Made by a program: the position numbers and the translations under genes
From: Tuctoria greenei
Taxonomy: Eukaryota > Streptophyta > Magnoliopsida > Poales > Poaceae
Assembly: GCA_036927565.1 (NCBI GenBank)
Contig: JAYESD010000001.1
Span: 15,748,001-15,812,000 of the forward strand
Length of the DNA: 64,000 bases
Direction: 5' to 3'
The notes under the pieces: generated by a model
What the model saw: only the letters and a program-made list of their open reading frames with translations
Databases searched by the model: none
Told to the model about the DNA's origin: nothing
In this document: positions 20,890-32,525 of the stretch, piece by piece
Numbering within the stretch: position 1 is the stretch's first letter
Layout: each line of letters starts with the position of its first letter

Positions 20890-22712
20890 ATGGCAGCTCC
20901 TCGCCGATCCGTTTCTCCTCCCACTGACTCCGAGTGGGAGGCTGAGCAGCCTCGCCTTGGTGAAGAACGGGCGTGGGCAGAGGTTGAGACTGCTAAGAAG
21001 TGCCTCGAGCAGCGAGAGAGAGGAAAAGCAAGCAAGCAACTGCAAGCTCTCGCAGCGTCTAAGGCCGCAACTACGGCCTACATTGAGGATCAAGCAATGG
21101 CTCGTTCCATGGAGGAGTCCCGTAGGGAACTCCGCAAGAAGAAACAGGAGGACCGTGAGGCCCATAATTCTTAGGCTGCAGCAGAGAAGGCTTCCAAGAG
21201 GAAGCCGATTGTTACTGTTGGTGAGAAATAACGGGCCAAGGAGAGAGCCCAGGAGGATGAGGGTGCACGGGAGGTTGAAAGGGATCCCAAGAAGGGAAAA
21301 GCACCGACTCTGACTGAGCCAAAGAAGAAAAAGCCCTCTGTAAAGGTATCGGCAAAGAGGGCCAAAGGCCCTGTAATCAAGGAGAAAGGGAAAAATGATT
21401 CCATTGGCCCCTTGGAGGTACGCACTCCTGAAAGAAATCCAAATCGGCAACGTGAGTTGGCTACAAATGTCTTCCATGGGAAAGGAGCTGACAAGGCAAG
21501 AAAATTGCGAACTAAAAAAGTCTACAAGTATGAAAGGAGCACCGCCGACCCGAGGTTTTGGTGCGATTTCCATTGTGACTACTACCGTCTAGTCTACCAG
21601 ACTATGAAGAAGCCTATGATTGAAGCTCAATGGGTTGACTGAGACTATATGGCCTAGAAGTAGCACTCTGCTTTTGATGCGGTCATTGAGGGTGCTGAGC
21701 GTCATGAGCTCAAGGACATAATGGGATTCAAGTATAACCAGAATGGTTAGGTCATCTTGCAGTTTTACTCTACCATCTACTTCACCACTCAAGGTGATAG
21801 ACGGATCATTTGGTTGACTCATGGGGAGCAGTACTCAATCACCTTTGAGGAGTTTGCCAAGATTCTCGGGCTTGAGGCACATTTGGATCATGAGACCATT
21901 ATTTCTAACCTAAAGACCATAGACAGAGATCTGATGGACTTCATGTACCCCAGCCATGTGTCCTATGAGCCAGGGCTTGCTCGCAACATCAAACCATTCT
22001 ATAGCATCCTGAACTGGATTCTGAGGAGGACCATAGCACCCAAGGATAGTGATGCAGGGGTGATCCAAGGCATCCTAAGGCACCTGCTCCTTCTTATTGA
22101 TGGTGATGAGAAGTTCAATCTCGTCGACTACATCTTCGATGACATCTTCAACATCTCGCACACCCCTAATCGTGCTTGTCGGTATGCACCCTACATTATG
22201 TGTCTCATCGAGAAGGTGTCTGTCTTGACATTTGTCAAGGATGTGAATCATCGCCCGCTTTGTCCACAGAAGCCACCTTCTGTGCGAACTCCTCTGTGCC
22301 GGATGAATGCGGAGCTTCCTTCCCATCCAGGGATGCCAGCACCTCGCCCCGTGGCACCTCCATCTCCGCCTTCGCCTCAGTCGTTGAGCGCTTTCTTCAA
22401 GTGCTTCAAGGCCATTTTCACCTCCTATCGGAAGCAAGAAGTCCGCAATCAGCAGGAGCAGAAGCATCAAGAGAAGTACCTCAAGGCCGTGTGCGACAAG
22501 CTTGAGGTCCCTATGTCTCCTCTGGAGGAGAGCAATGGCAAGATCAGTTCACCGACTTCACCGCCGACGAGCTCGCCCAGTTCCATGAGGATGGGAGCTC
22601 TTACCGGTCGGCTCCCTCAGCACGGGTCTCCGACGACGACGACGAGGACTATGAGGATCTGGAGGCCTTGGAGAGTGACGAGGCGGCAGATGAGGAGGAG
22701 GACGATGACTAG
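20890..22712 (+). pseudogene. env-like ORF of S2 (copy A), broken
   Basis: The ATG at 20890 (MAAPRRSVSPPTDSEWEAEQ) opens a 94-codon charged, helical N-terminus ending in TAG at 21172. Lys/Arg-rich linker, FWCDFHCDYYRLVY and AQWVD-stop follow, then from 21757 a long open part: WLTHGEQYSITFEEFAKILG, IAPKDSDAGVIQG, ISHTPNRACRYAPY, a Pro-rich stretch, FFKCFKAIFTS, a coiled-coil-like QEQKHQEKYLKAVCDKL and an acidic tail. Copy A has an extra TAG near 21747 and a four-base loss near 22546 that throws the acidic tail out of frame; copy B lacks both. No envelope-like signal or membrane anchor is seen. The family name 'putative plant transposon protein' is from memory. Confidence 0.8.
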
Positions 22713-23118
22713 TTGATAGGCCTCGTAGTTCCCCTCTTCTTTTCCTTTTTGGTGTTTTGATGCCAAAGGGGGAGAGTTAGAGGGGGTAGACTTGCACTCC
22801 TTAATGTAATATTTATGTCATTCGAATGTTTAAATTTGTGCAAGACTATATTTTGATTGTTTAATATCAATATGACGGTTTGAATGTCTATATTTTGATC
22901 ATATTCATATTTAATATGTCTTGTCACAAATGTTGAGCACAACACGTAGGCACCCCAACATAACGCGTGTGTGTATGAAGGACTTACTCAATCTTCTTTT
23001 CATGATGCTTTCATTAAGGGGGAGTCACTCATACGAGTCACTCATACACCCGCACGTTATGAAAACCAAATTTTATACTCTTATATGTTGAAGACTTAAT
23101 GTGTTGTCATCAATCACC
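22713..23118 (+). other. S2 3' noncoding region with several purine tracts
   Basis: Purine tracts lie at about 22767 (CAAAGGGGGAGAG), 22780 (AGAGGGGGTAG) and 23011 (TTAAGGGGGAGTC), before the final tract at 23119. A TTTGG...CCAAA hairpin precedes the first. No gene seen. Confidence 0.65.
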
Positions 23119-23131
23119 AAAAAGGGGGAGA
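23119..23131 (+). promoter_or_regulatory. polypurine tract of S2 (copy A)
   Basis: AAAAAGGGGGAGA next to the 3' LTR start at 23133; identical to S3. The duplicated copy is at 32932-32944. Confidence 0.88.
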
Positions 23132-23132
23132 T

Positions 23133-24779
23133 TGAAAGTGCATCTTGGATCCCCGTGGGTTTTGGATGATTGATGATGACAATTAAGTAACTAATGAGCT
23201 CAGTGATCTTAAGCACAGGTGTGGACTCAAGTGAAATCACAAACCCTCAAAAAGGAAAAGGATGAAAACGGCGGTGTCGACTCGAAACGAAGAAACTAGG
23301 GTTTCTAGCGCGTCGAGTTTAGACTAGCCGTATATGTATGAGGATGTGTGCGTAAAGTGCATTGAGATCAAGTTGGGAGCTCAAAGCGGTTTAGAGTTCA
23401 AAACCTATTGAAAGAAGAGTGTTAAAGTGGTCTGGCAGGAGAGGCCGGACTAGTCCGTGCTGGTGGCCGGACTAGTCCGCTCCTGGCCAGCCTAGTCCAT
23501 TTTCAGGCAGACCAGGAGGGTCTGACTGACTTCAGACTAGTCCGTAGTGGGACGGACTAGTCCGGGGTAGTCATAGAGTGGGTTTTCGGGACCATGTCCC
23601 AAAACCCCGGACTTGACCGTGTTAGTCCGAACCAAGAGGTCCTGACTAAGATCGGACTAGTCCGCTCTAGAGGCAGACTAGTCTGTTTTGGTGAAAGTTA
23701 GTTGCTTTAGCGACTAAGTCTGGGAGGTCGGACTAGTCTGCCCTGGGGCCCGGACTAGTCCGTGGTATCCAGACTAGTCCGTTTTTACACGGAACAAAAG
23801 GTTCCATTTGAGATCGGACTAGTCCGGTTTGGACCGGACTAGTTCGTTATGAAGTGACCGTCTGAATTTGATTTTGGCGGGTAGCATGACGATTGCCGCG
23901 CAGTGTGGCAGTTGTCAGGGACTTCAGTGGTCCCAAAGGCCGGACTAGTCCAGGCCATAGGCCGGACTAGTCCGCCCATCTGCTGAGGTCAGCAGTATGG
24001 GCCTGGATCCTCTATAAATAGAGGACCCCCGGGTTCATTTGAATTCCAACGAAACCCTAGCGCCGCCACAACAAACTTTGAGCCTTCAAAAGCCTCCTTC
24101 TTGCCTACTTTCCCTCAAGAAAAAAACTAATTCTTGTGTTGATTAGTGTTTGGTGAGGTGAAGAAGAGGAAGAACACCGCTCTTTGGCTCTCAGTTTGAT
24201 CTCTTGCACTTGTTGAATCTTTGTGATCTGTGGCTTGAGTTTTTCTTTGTGATTTGTGATCATATTTGTGGTGGGAGCCTCAGATTGTGAGAAGCCCCAA
24301 CGAATCTTGTATTCACCCTTGTGATAGTGGAGAACCGGTTTGGCCCTAGTGGCAAACTTGGTGAGGGAAGGGTTGTTGAACCCAGTCCTTCGTTGACTCC
24401 TCAACGGGAACGTAGATTCCTGTGTGGGATCGAACCTCAAGATAAAATCCTTGTGTCCCTTGTCTACTTCACTTTCATTTATTGCATATCGCTTCTAGGG
24501 TTAGCTTTATTGTTTTTCGTTCATTGTTTTTCATCTCACCATGATCCTTAGCTTCATACTTGCTCTATAACTTGTTAAGGTTCACTAAATCATTCTAACA
24601 CATCTCGCATCACAAAAATCCAACTAAAACTTGTTAGAAACCCCTTTTAGTTTTTCCCTGCATGTGGATCGGATTAGTCTGCCCCTAGACCGGACTAGTC
24701 CGCCCCCTAGGTGCTGATTTCGTTTTATTGAGTCATTTCAAGTCGATTAGCCTATTCACCCCCCTCTAGGCAACTTTCA
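23133..24779 (+). repeat. S2 3' LTR (copy A, 1647 bp)
   Basis: TGAAAGTGCATCTTGG to GGCAACTTTCA. Palindromes at about 23440-23985, core promoter hairpins near 23965-24025, and a second palindrome pair in U5 (24665-24710). Followed by TSD AGAAG. Confidence 0.92.
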
Positions 24780-24784
24780 AGAAG

Positions 24785-26025
24785 CCTACGTCCCCGGTGA
24801 GGAGTCCACAAAAGACCAGGTCTCTTTCAACCCTACCCTCACCAAGCCACCACAAAGGCTGGCTTGTTGTTCCATTAAATCACTAGGTGAATACAACTAT
24901 TCTTGGGGCAACACACAATGTGAGACTCCCACAATCACAGAGCGAGAAAAGAGGTCAAATGACAACTCAAATAGACCCAAATCAACATCTAAAATTTAGA
25001 GAATCAACCAAGAGCTCAAAGAACGATCAACTCCTTATCTCATCTCTCATAAATCCCAAAAACCCTCAAGAATCGCTCTTAGCGCTCAAATATGTGAAAG
25101 AGGAAGGCTTTGGAAGGCTCTTGGAAGGCTATGACGGTGCTAGGGATCAAGAGATGGCAAAGTAAAGCCGGGAGATCCTTTTTTATAAGGGTCTCGACAC
25201 TTAGCCATGGCCACTAGAAAAAGTGTGGACTACTCCGACCTGAGACTACAAACTAGTCAGGCCAGAGGGGCCTCTTACGTCACTCTTGACCAACCACAAA
25301 AGTCCCTACCACCTTTTGAATTCAAAGAGTCACAAAACCACAGACTAGTATGTCCAAAAATGGACTAGTCCGATCTCACTCAGAAACTCCTTTTCTAGGT
25401 GAGGGCGGACTAGTCCGACCCTCTAGGATAAAAAATTCTGCCCATCAAGGACGAACAAGACCGACCTGCCAGGACTTAGTCCCTGAAGCCAACTCAAAAC
25501 TCCAAACGGACTAGTCTGACCCATAATGGACTATTCCGATCTCACACATTATCTCTTGGTCCGTGCAAAAACGGACAAATCTACTAGGGCGGACTAGTCC
25601 GACCCCAGGGCGGACTAGTTCGATCTTTCAGGACTTAGCCCCAGAAAGTCTCAGACACACTCACCACAAACTAGCCCATTCCCAAATGGAAAAGTCCGAG
25701 CTCACATAGAAACTCTTGGTCCGCCTAACATCAGATCAGTCCGATGTGGCCAGACTAGTCCGGCCTTCCAGCCTAGAGAAGTCCGGACTTATCCTTAAGG
25801 ATGCCTCGACTCGTCTCTCCAACTAAACCTCAACACACTATGTGCTCTTAGGTGATTCTCAAACACTTGACTTGTTTTAAACTTTCTACCACAAGGCTAA
25901 ACTCGACACAATGAATTTTAAACCCTAAAATCTACTCTTCGAGTTTTTTGATGCCTTTTTGCTCTTTTTCTTCGTTTGAGTGTTTCCAATTCCGTTCCAC
26001 TTTCAATCACCTGTACTTTCACTCA
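24785..26025 (-). repeat. S1 5' LTR, segment 2 (copy A)
   Basis: This continues S1 LTR segment 1 after S2. In sense the promoter reads CTTATAAAAAAGGATC near 25170. A palindrome array lies at about 25220-25800, upstream of the promoter in sense. It ends at the S5 insertion (TSD ACTCA, 26021-26025) and the last 73 bp resume at 45910. Confidence 0.88.
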
Positions 26026-27797
26026 TGTAGGATCAAAGATCACGTGTAAAGCTACCAGAGGGGGGTGAATGGTAGATTAAAACTTTTCAGCGGAAGCAAC
26101 GAAAACACCACTCGGCAGAAAACGGATCTGTTAAAGAAACTGGGTGTGCGACTAATCTAAATGTGTTTAACTGTGAAAAATCTAGTATAGATTGTAGAGA
26201 ATGAAGTTACAAAGACGTCACAACAAGAATCATGAAAATCCATCGAGAGAAACTCAAGTTACGATCGAAAGATCGAACAAAGGTCAATCTGTCCTACCCG
26301 AGAAAAACAGTTCTAGAACACTGCAAAGAAACTCGTGTAGATCAGGAACCACAAATCCAATGACTGTGAAATTTTGATAGATGATAGAAAATTTAAGTTG
26401 TGAAGACAACCAAAAATAATCACATCAATCGGATCTGTAAAACTGGAGTTATGATAAAACCACCAAAGAAAGGTAGTGCTATGCAGAAACTCGACGATAA
26501 AAACATGTTTGGAACAAGTCGGACAAACAAGGCACAAAAGTTCCTTTCAACTACTAATTTTATTCAATAGAACACAAGAGGAACAGCCCCAAAGTCTTCT
26601 AGCATGGGCTCTGGCCTCCATTGCTTATATAACCAGCCCTTAGGCCAATCCAAACCTAACTAGGACTCTAATCCTACTCAGTTCATGAATCGAAACTTTC
26701 CATAACTGCTCAAGACACTTCTATACGCAGATAGAAGCAATCATAAGACTTCCAAACACTTAGGAACATATCCCACATTCCTAAACCAACTCAAATTCAT
26801 AAACCACACAAAATCCTAACATAACCAGCTCAAAACATTCCATATTTGAGTCAAACACGACTCAGCCGCAGCCTGAGTCCATAACCGATTCGGATGGACC
26901 TTTCTGACCAATTCATTACGTCCACATCTCTTCATAATGCCTCGAAACCATGTAACCACATCCATGCACTCCTTGCACACGTGCAAACATCTTCCAACGA
27001 CGTCCACGATACCTTCATATGCATTGTTCTTGATTCAAACATGCTGCGCAAACTCCCGATCAACTCAACCACAATTCCTCCTGAACTTGGTTGTTGAACC
27101 TCATATTCTCCCTAAGACTAGTTCAATGGATTCCGTCACTAGCCATGTCTTGAACTAAAGCAACACCTGCACATGAATAAACAACCAATACTTCCGAGCA
27201 CAAGTCCTCGACTTGACTCTCGTTAGTTTCGAAACCACAACATCTTACGTGAGCACCTCATATAAGCATGTTGCAAAACCACAGTAAAACGTATCAACCA
27301 TATCAACCAAAACGCACCAAAAACTTAGCAAATGAATACTAAGCAAACTTTCCAACAATGTAAAGCAAGTTCGAAACATTTCACAGTAAAAGCAGGAACA
27401 TTGCAATCAAGCTCCGAATCTTGCCAAAGCTAACCGAAGCTTGAGCTGGAGCTTACCAAAGCTAGTACAACCTAGCACCGGAGCTTACAAAAGATAGTAC
27501 AACCTAGCACCGGAGCTAGAGAAACATGTCAGAGCTAACCAACATAAGCCGGACCTAGCAAAACATATCAGAGAATAACAAAGACATGCCGGAGCTAAAG
27601 ACAAAGCTCACCGAAGCTACCCAAAAACATGTTGGACCTTGATAAAGCAAGTTGGACCTATTGTCGGACCTTGCAGAAGCTCGGAGCTAGAGTCAGACCT
27701 TGCTAAAAAGGGTGTTTTGGCAGAATTTTAGAACTTATATCATCAAAGCCGATGTATTCAGTACAAGCCAATGTATTCAGCACACATAGGTCTCACA
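26026..27797 (-). repeat. S5 3' LTR (copy A, 1772 bp)
   Basis: In sense TGTGAGACCTATGTG to GATCCTACA. It contains about two units of a 32 bp minisatellite (about 27445-27505) where the 5' LTR has three. It differs more from the 5' LTR than from copy B by eye. Confidence 0.92.
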
Positions 27798-28807
27798 ATC
27801 TCCCCCTTGATGAATGCATTGGCAACACCACTTAAAATCTGAACATTGGCTTATTCACATTAAAAACTTTGAAAACAATTTCTCCCCCTTTGACAACACC
27901 ACATAATCAATTTTTTATTTTGAGAAAAACCATGCCAAAAACACTTGTGAATATGTGCAATGTGTAATCAATTTTTCGCCCTTGCATACTTCTCTTAAAA
28001 AAATCACATATTTTCTCTTCCCCTTTGACAATGTATTCAGCAAGGTTCAAAAGAGAAATTTTAATTGTTATGCGCATATTATAACATATACATATAAAAC
28101 AAAGCTCATCCAAGTAATATTATCAAGTAACTTACACTATCACATCAATGAAATACATAAAGTAGTGTAAGCCATGCTAGAGATCAAGTGTAATTTTCAA
28201 TTTTAGCAAGTCATGATCTCACAAACTTAACTCTTTCAAAACCTGAAAGCATGACACTTGTTGCTGCATTTTATTATTTTTCAAAGCACAAATTTAGATC
28301 ATATGATATATGCAAGAGATTATATGCGCATCTGCCTTATTCTAACCAACCAAGCCAAGCCTATGTCATTTGACAATCAGAAGCTTAAGGACATGGTTTT
28401 AGTCATACACAACTTCTTCCAAGTTCATATCTAAGTGCAATGATAAGCCATCTCAAAAGAAGAAGTGCGATACATGCATATTCTCTTTATATTTTCTTAA
28501 TTTATTTTTGTTCATAAAAACTCAACATGTGAGTTGATTACTTGATTAATTCTTTATGATTAAAAGCACTTGTGAGCATGCAACAAGTTCAAAACAGCAA
28601 GAAAGTTCAACCATGACCAGATTTAGTGTAAGTAATTATTCCAATTAATAGACATGGCAAAAACTACAAAATGTATAACACGAGTAATGTAGTAAGAACT
28701 TTTAGCATGTAAAAGGAATCACAAAGTCATATATGTATGAAATAATATGCTCATATTATTTTAATTTCAGATTCACACATAGACTTCTCAAGTTTCGAAA
28801 CTCCCCC
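27798..28807 (-). other. S5 3' noncoding region with repeated polypurine tracts
   Basis: About 1 kb, A/T-rich, between the pol stop and 3' LTR. In sense, purine tracts occur next to the LTR (27799-27809, CAAGGGGGAGA), near 27882-27893 (AAAGGGGGAGAA), near 28015-28028 (AAAGGGGAAGAG) and right after the pol stop (28801-28807). No env-like ORF was seen. Confidence 0.7.
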
Positions 28808-31282
28808 TCAATGTAAGCCATGAGGATGCATAACCCCTATTTCACTACGAATGAAACAAAAACGAGTGAAATCCAAAGGTTTTGTAAAAATGTCAGCCAA
28901 TTGTTGTTCGATATCTACATGGTGAAGCACAATGTTTCCTTTTTCAACATTATCACGGATAAAGTGACACCTAATGTCAATGTGCTTAGTTCTAGAATGT
29001 AGCACGAGGCTTTTAGCAATGTAAATGGCACTAGTGTTATCACAAAATAGCGGAACACTATCTAGATCAACCCCATAGTCCTTAAGTGTTTGAACAATCC
29101 AAAGAGTTTGTGAGCAAGCACTAGCAGCAGCTACATATTCAGATTCAGCTGTGGATTGTGCAACTGAGTTTTGTTTTCTAGAGGACCAAGCAACAAGTGA
29201 ATTACCAAGAAAATGACAAGCACTGAAGTACTTTTCCTATCAATCCTACAACCCCCAAAATCAGCATCCGAAAAAGCTTTCAAAGTTACGGTTGAGGAAG
29301 AAGGAAGAAAAATGCCAAATTCTTGAGTTTCATGTAAGTACCTGAGAATCCTTTTATCGGCTTGACGATGTGAAGCACGTGGGGAGGCTTGAAACCGTGC
29401 ACAAAGACATACGCTGAATTGTATGTCTGGTCTTGATGCCGTGAGGTACATAAGTGATCCGATCATGCTTCTATATTCTTTTTGATCCACGGGTTCACCA
29501 TCTTCATCAAGTTCAAGTGTTGTTGCTATTCCCATTGGTGTCCGAAGAGGCTTGCTTTTGAAGCGCCTTAGGAGGTTTTTTGTATACTTCATTTGATGCA
29601 CAAAGGTACCCTCCTTGGTTTGCTCGATTTGCAGCCCCCCAAAAGTATGTGAGTTCTCCCATCATACTCATCTCAAATTCCGAACTCATCATAGCTGAAA
29701 ACTTGGACACAAGATCATGAGAAGCACAACCAAAGATAATATCATCCACATATACTTGAACAAATAATGAGTCATTGCCATGCTAAAGCACAAAAAGAGT
29801 TTTATCAACCTTGCCCATGGTAAACCCCTTTTCAGCTAAGAATTATTTTAACCTATCATACCATGCTCTAGGGGCTTGTTTGAAACCATACAAGGCTTTG
29901 GACAGTTTGTAAACATGATTAGGAAAATCTGGATTTTTAAAACCCGATGGTTGTTTGACATAAACCTCCTCATCTATGTAGCCATTAAGAAAAGCACTTT
30001 TAACATCCATTTGATATAGCTTAAAACCTTTAGATGTAGCAAAAGCTAACAAAATTCTTATGGCTTCTAATCTAGCAACAGGAGCAAAAGTTTCATCAAA
30101 ATCTAGACCTTCAACTTGAGTGAAACCTTGAGCAACCAACCTAGCCTTATTCCTAACCACAACCTCATCCTCACTTTGTTTATTTTTAAACACCCATTTA
30201 GTTCCAATTAAAGTGTGACCTTGAGGTGGAGGTACAAGTTTCCAAACATTATTTCTTTCAAAATTTTCTAATTCTTCTTGCATGGCAATAATCCAGGATT
30301 CATTAGTGAGTGCGTGTGATATATCTTTGGGTTCGAAAGAAGCGACAAAAGCAGAATGAGCATGAGAGTGTGGATCGCAAAACCTGGACCGTGTGACTCG
30401 TTCGGGCAAGCTTCCAATAATTTGTTGTGGAGGATGACTTTTGAGAACCCGGAGGGGAGTGAACACTTCACAAGCTTCTTCTTCTTCTTCATGTTCATCA
30501 AAAATCAATGATCTTGTGACTTGAGGAGGATCTGGACCAGCAATAGTGGTCGTCGGTGCTTGCTGTGAATCAAAATTAAGAACTGGAACAATGTCATTAG
30601 CTGCTGAATTTTTGGGCAGCAGCTCCACCTCTTCTTCATCTTCAACGAAAATGCTCTCCCCCTGCGGATATGGATCCGGACCTACAATGTTTGAGCTAGT
30701 ACCTGGACTAGCTTCATCAAAAGACACCTCACAAGTCTCCACAATTTTTTTAGTGTCAAGTAAAAGCACACGGTAGCCTCTAGTATGAGATGGATAACCA
30801 AGAAACATGCCAGCAATGGATCTAGGTTCAAATTTATCAAGATTACCATGTTTCTTAACAAAGCATTTGCAACCAAAGACCCGAAAGTGTGTAACACTAG
30901 GCCTATGTTCAAACCAGAGCTCATATGGTGTTTTACCTAGCTTAGAATGCAAGAAAACACGATTTGAGACATAACAAGCGGTTGCAATTGCATCAGCCCA
31001 AAATTTCCTGGGAGTTTGATATTCATCAAGCATAGTCCTAGCCATCTCAACTAAGGTTCTGTTCTTTCTTTCTACAACACCATTTTGTTGAGGTACATAT
31101 GGTGAAGAAAATTGATGATCTATTCCATTTTCAGCACAAAAGTGATCAAAAGATTGATTTTTAAATTCGGTCCCGTTATCACTTCTAATTGCTTTTAAAG
31201 ATCCTGGGTGATCAATTGATAATCTAAGAAATAAAGTTCTAAAGTGACTAAAAGCTTCATTCTTAGATGCCATAAAGTAAAC
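28808..31282 (-). pseudogene. pol: pol of S5, 3' half (copy A): integrase part, RT, RNase H
   Basis: In sense it enters within integrase (YFMASKNEAF), then RSDNGTEF, NGVVERKNRTL, a long acidic linker, RT (GTKWVFKNKQ, QMDVKSAFLNG) to AWYDRLK-stop at about 29843. After the TAA, FLAEKGF, a TAG before HGNDSLF, VYVDDIIFG and ELTYF follow, then a frameshift. RNase H (SDADFGG, frameshift after RKSTS) ends TKHIDIRCHF...MHPHGLH-stop at 28808. The two stops and both frameshifts are shared with copy B. The first residues of the open frame that spans 29843-31303 come from antisense env-like sequence across the duplication join and are not pol. Confidence 0.9.
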
Positions 31283-31289
31283 AAGTATG
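31283..31289. other. Duplication junction filler
   Basis: Between the end of copy A (integrase, TAAAGTAAAC) and the start of copy B lies AAGTATG. The string acaagtatgaaaggagc across the join matches 21524-21540 exactly, and gaaaggagc recurs at 21480, so the join looks like a double template switch at nine bases of homology. Confidence 0.7.
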
Positions 31290-32525
31290 AAAGGAGCTGA
31301 CAAGGCAAGAAAATTGCGAACTAAAAAAGTCTACAAGTATGAAAGGAGCACCGCCGACCCGAGGTTTTGGTGCGATTTCCATTGTGACTACTACCGTTTG
31401 GTCTACCAGACTATGAAGAAGCCTATGATTGAAGCTCAATGGGTTGACTGAGACTATATGGCCTAGAAGCAGCACTCTGCTTTTGATGCGGTCATTGAGG
31501 GTGCTGAGCGTCATGAGCTTAAGGACATAATGGGATTCAAGTATAACCAGAATGTTGAGGTCATCCTGCAGTTTTACTCTACCATCTACTTCACCACTCA
31601 AGGTGATAGACGGATCATTTGGTTGACTCATGGGGAGCAGTACTCAGTCACCTTTGAGGAGTTTGCCAAGATTCTCGGGCTTGAGGCGCATTTGGATCAT
31701 GAGATCATTATTTCTAACCTAAAGGCCATAGACAGAGATCTGATGGACTTCATGTACCCCAGCCATGTGTCCTGTGAGCCAGGGCTTGCTCGCAACATCA
31801 AACCATTCTATAGCATCCTGAACTGGATTCTGAGGAGGACCATAGCACCCAAGGATAGTGATGCAGGGGTGATCCAAGGCAGCCTAAGGCACCCGCTCCT
31901 TCTTATTGATGGTGATGAGAAGTTCAATCTCGTCGACTACATCTTCGATGACATCTTTAACATCTCGCACACCCCTAATCGTGCTTGTCGATATGCACCC
32001 TACATTATGTGTCTCATCGAGAAGGTGTCTGTCTTGACCTTTGTCAAGGATGTGACTCATCGCCCGCTTTGTCCACAGAAGCCACCTTCTGTGCTGACTC
32101 CTCTGCACCGGAAGAAAGCGGAGCTTCCTTCCCATCTGGGGATGCCAGCACCTCGCCCCGTGGCACCTCCATCTCCGCCTTCGCCTCAGTCGTTGAGCGC
32201 TTTCTTCAAGTGCTTCAAGGCCATTTTCACCTCCTGTCGGAAGCAAGAAGTCCGCAATCAGCAGGCGCACAAGCGTCAAGAGAAGTACCTCAAGGCCGTG
32301 TGCGACAAGCTTGAGGTCCCTATGTCTCCTCTGGAGGAGAGCAATGGCAAGATCACTCCGTTCACCGACTTCACCGCCGACGAGCTCGCCCAGTTCCATG
32401 AGGACGGGAGCTCTTCCCAGTCGGCTCCCTCAGCACGGGTCTCCGACGACGACGACGAGGACTATGAGGATCTGGAGGCCTTGGAGAGTGACGAGGCAGC
32501 GGATGAGGAGGAGGACGATGACTAG
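31290..32525 (+). pseudogene. env-like ORF of S2, copy B, N-terminus cut by duplication
   Basis: It starts in the middle of the gene (KGADKARKLRTKKVYKYE) and shares with copy A the TGA and TAG around AQWVD-DYMA. From 31530 it is open for 331 codons to the TAG at 32523, with WLTHGEQYSVTFEEFAKILG, a Pro-rich part, FFKCFKAIFTSCRK and an intact acidic tail (DDDDEDYEDLEALESDEA). This copy shows the undamaged C-terminus. It has no start and no 5' part, so it is not functional as an S2 gene. Confidence 0.85.

Larger units (their letters stand above)
16348..24779 (+). mobile_element. S2: Sirevirus with deleted gag-integrase, in the S1 LTR
   Basis: Flanked by a perfect five-base duplication AGAAG (16343-16347 and 24780-24784). 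It contains a 5' LTR cut off at 17393, a minus-strand solo LTR (17394-18952), the last third of pol (18953-19999), a spacer, an env-like ORF, a polypurine tract and a complete 3' LTR (23133-24779). Primer site, gag, protease, integrase and most of RT are absent. The part from 21481 on is repeated in the tandem duplication. Confidence 0.92.
21481..31282. repeat. Tandem duplication, copy A (about 9.8 kb)
   Basis: It starts within the S2 env-like ORF and runs through the S2 3' LTR, S1 LTR segment 2, the S5 3' LTR and the S5 pol 3' half to the integrase. Copy B (31290-41031) is collinear. In a sample of about 185 bp I counted about six differences; overall divergence was not computed. Shared stops in both copies show decay before duplication. 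Confidence 0.92.

Noticed and set aside
20881..21573. Open frame of 230 codons antisense to the S2 env-like gene
   Set aside because: Shadow of the Lys/Arg/Glu-rich sense frame; Leu/Ser-rich and without known motifs. Similar antisense frames at 22075-22470 and 31884-32399 are rejected for the same reason.
26026..31282. Reading S5 copy A and copy B as two independent insertions
   Set aside because: The flanking S1 LTR and S2 sequence is duplicated too, with the same TSDs and the same pol stops; one insertion followed by duplication explains it.
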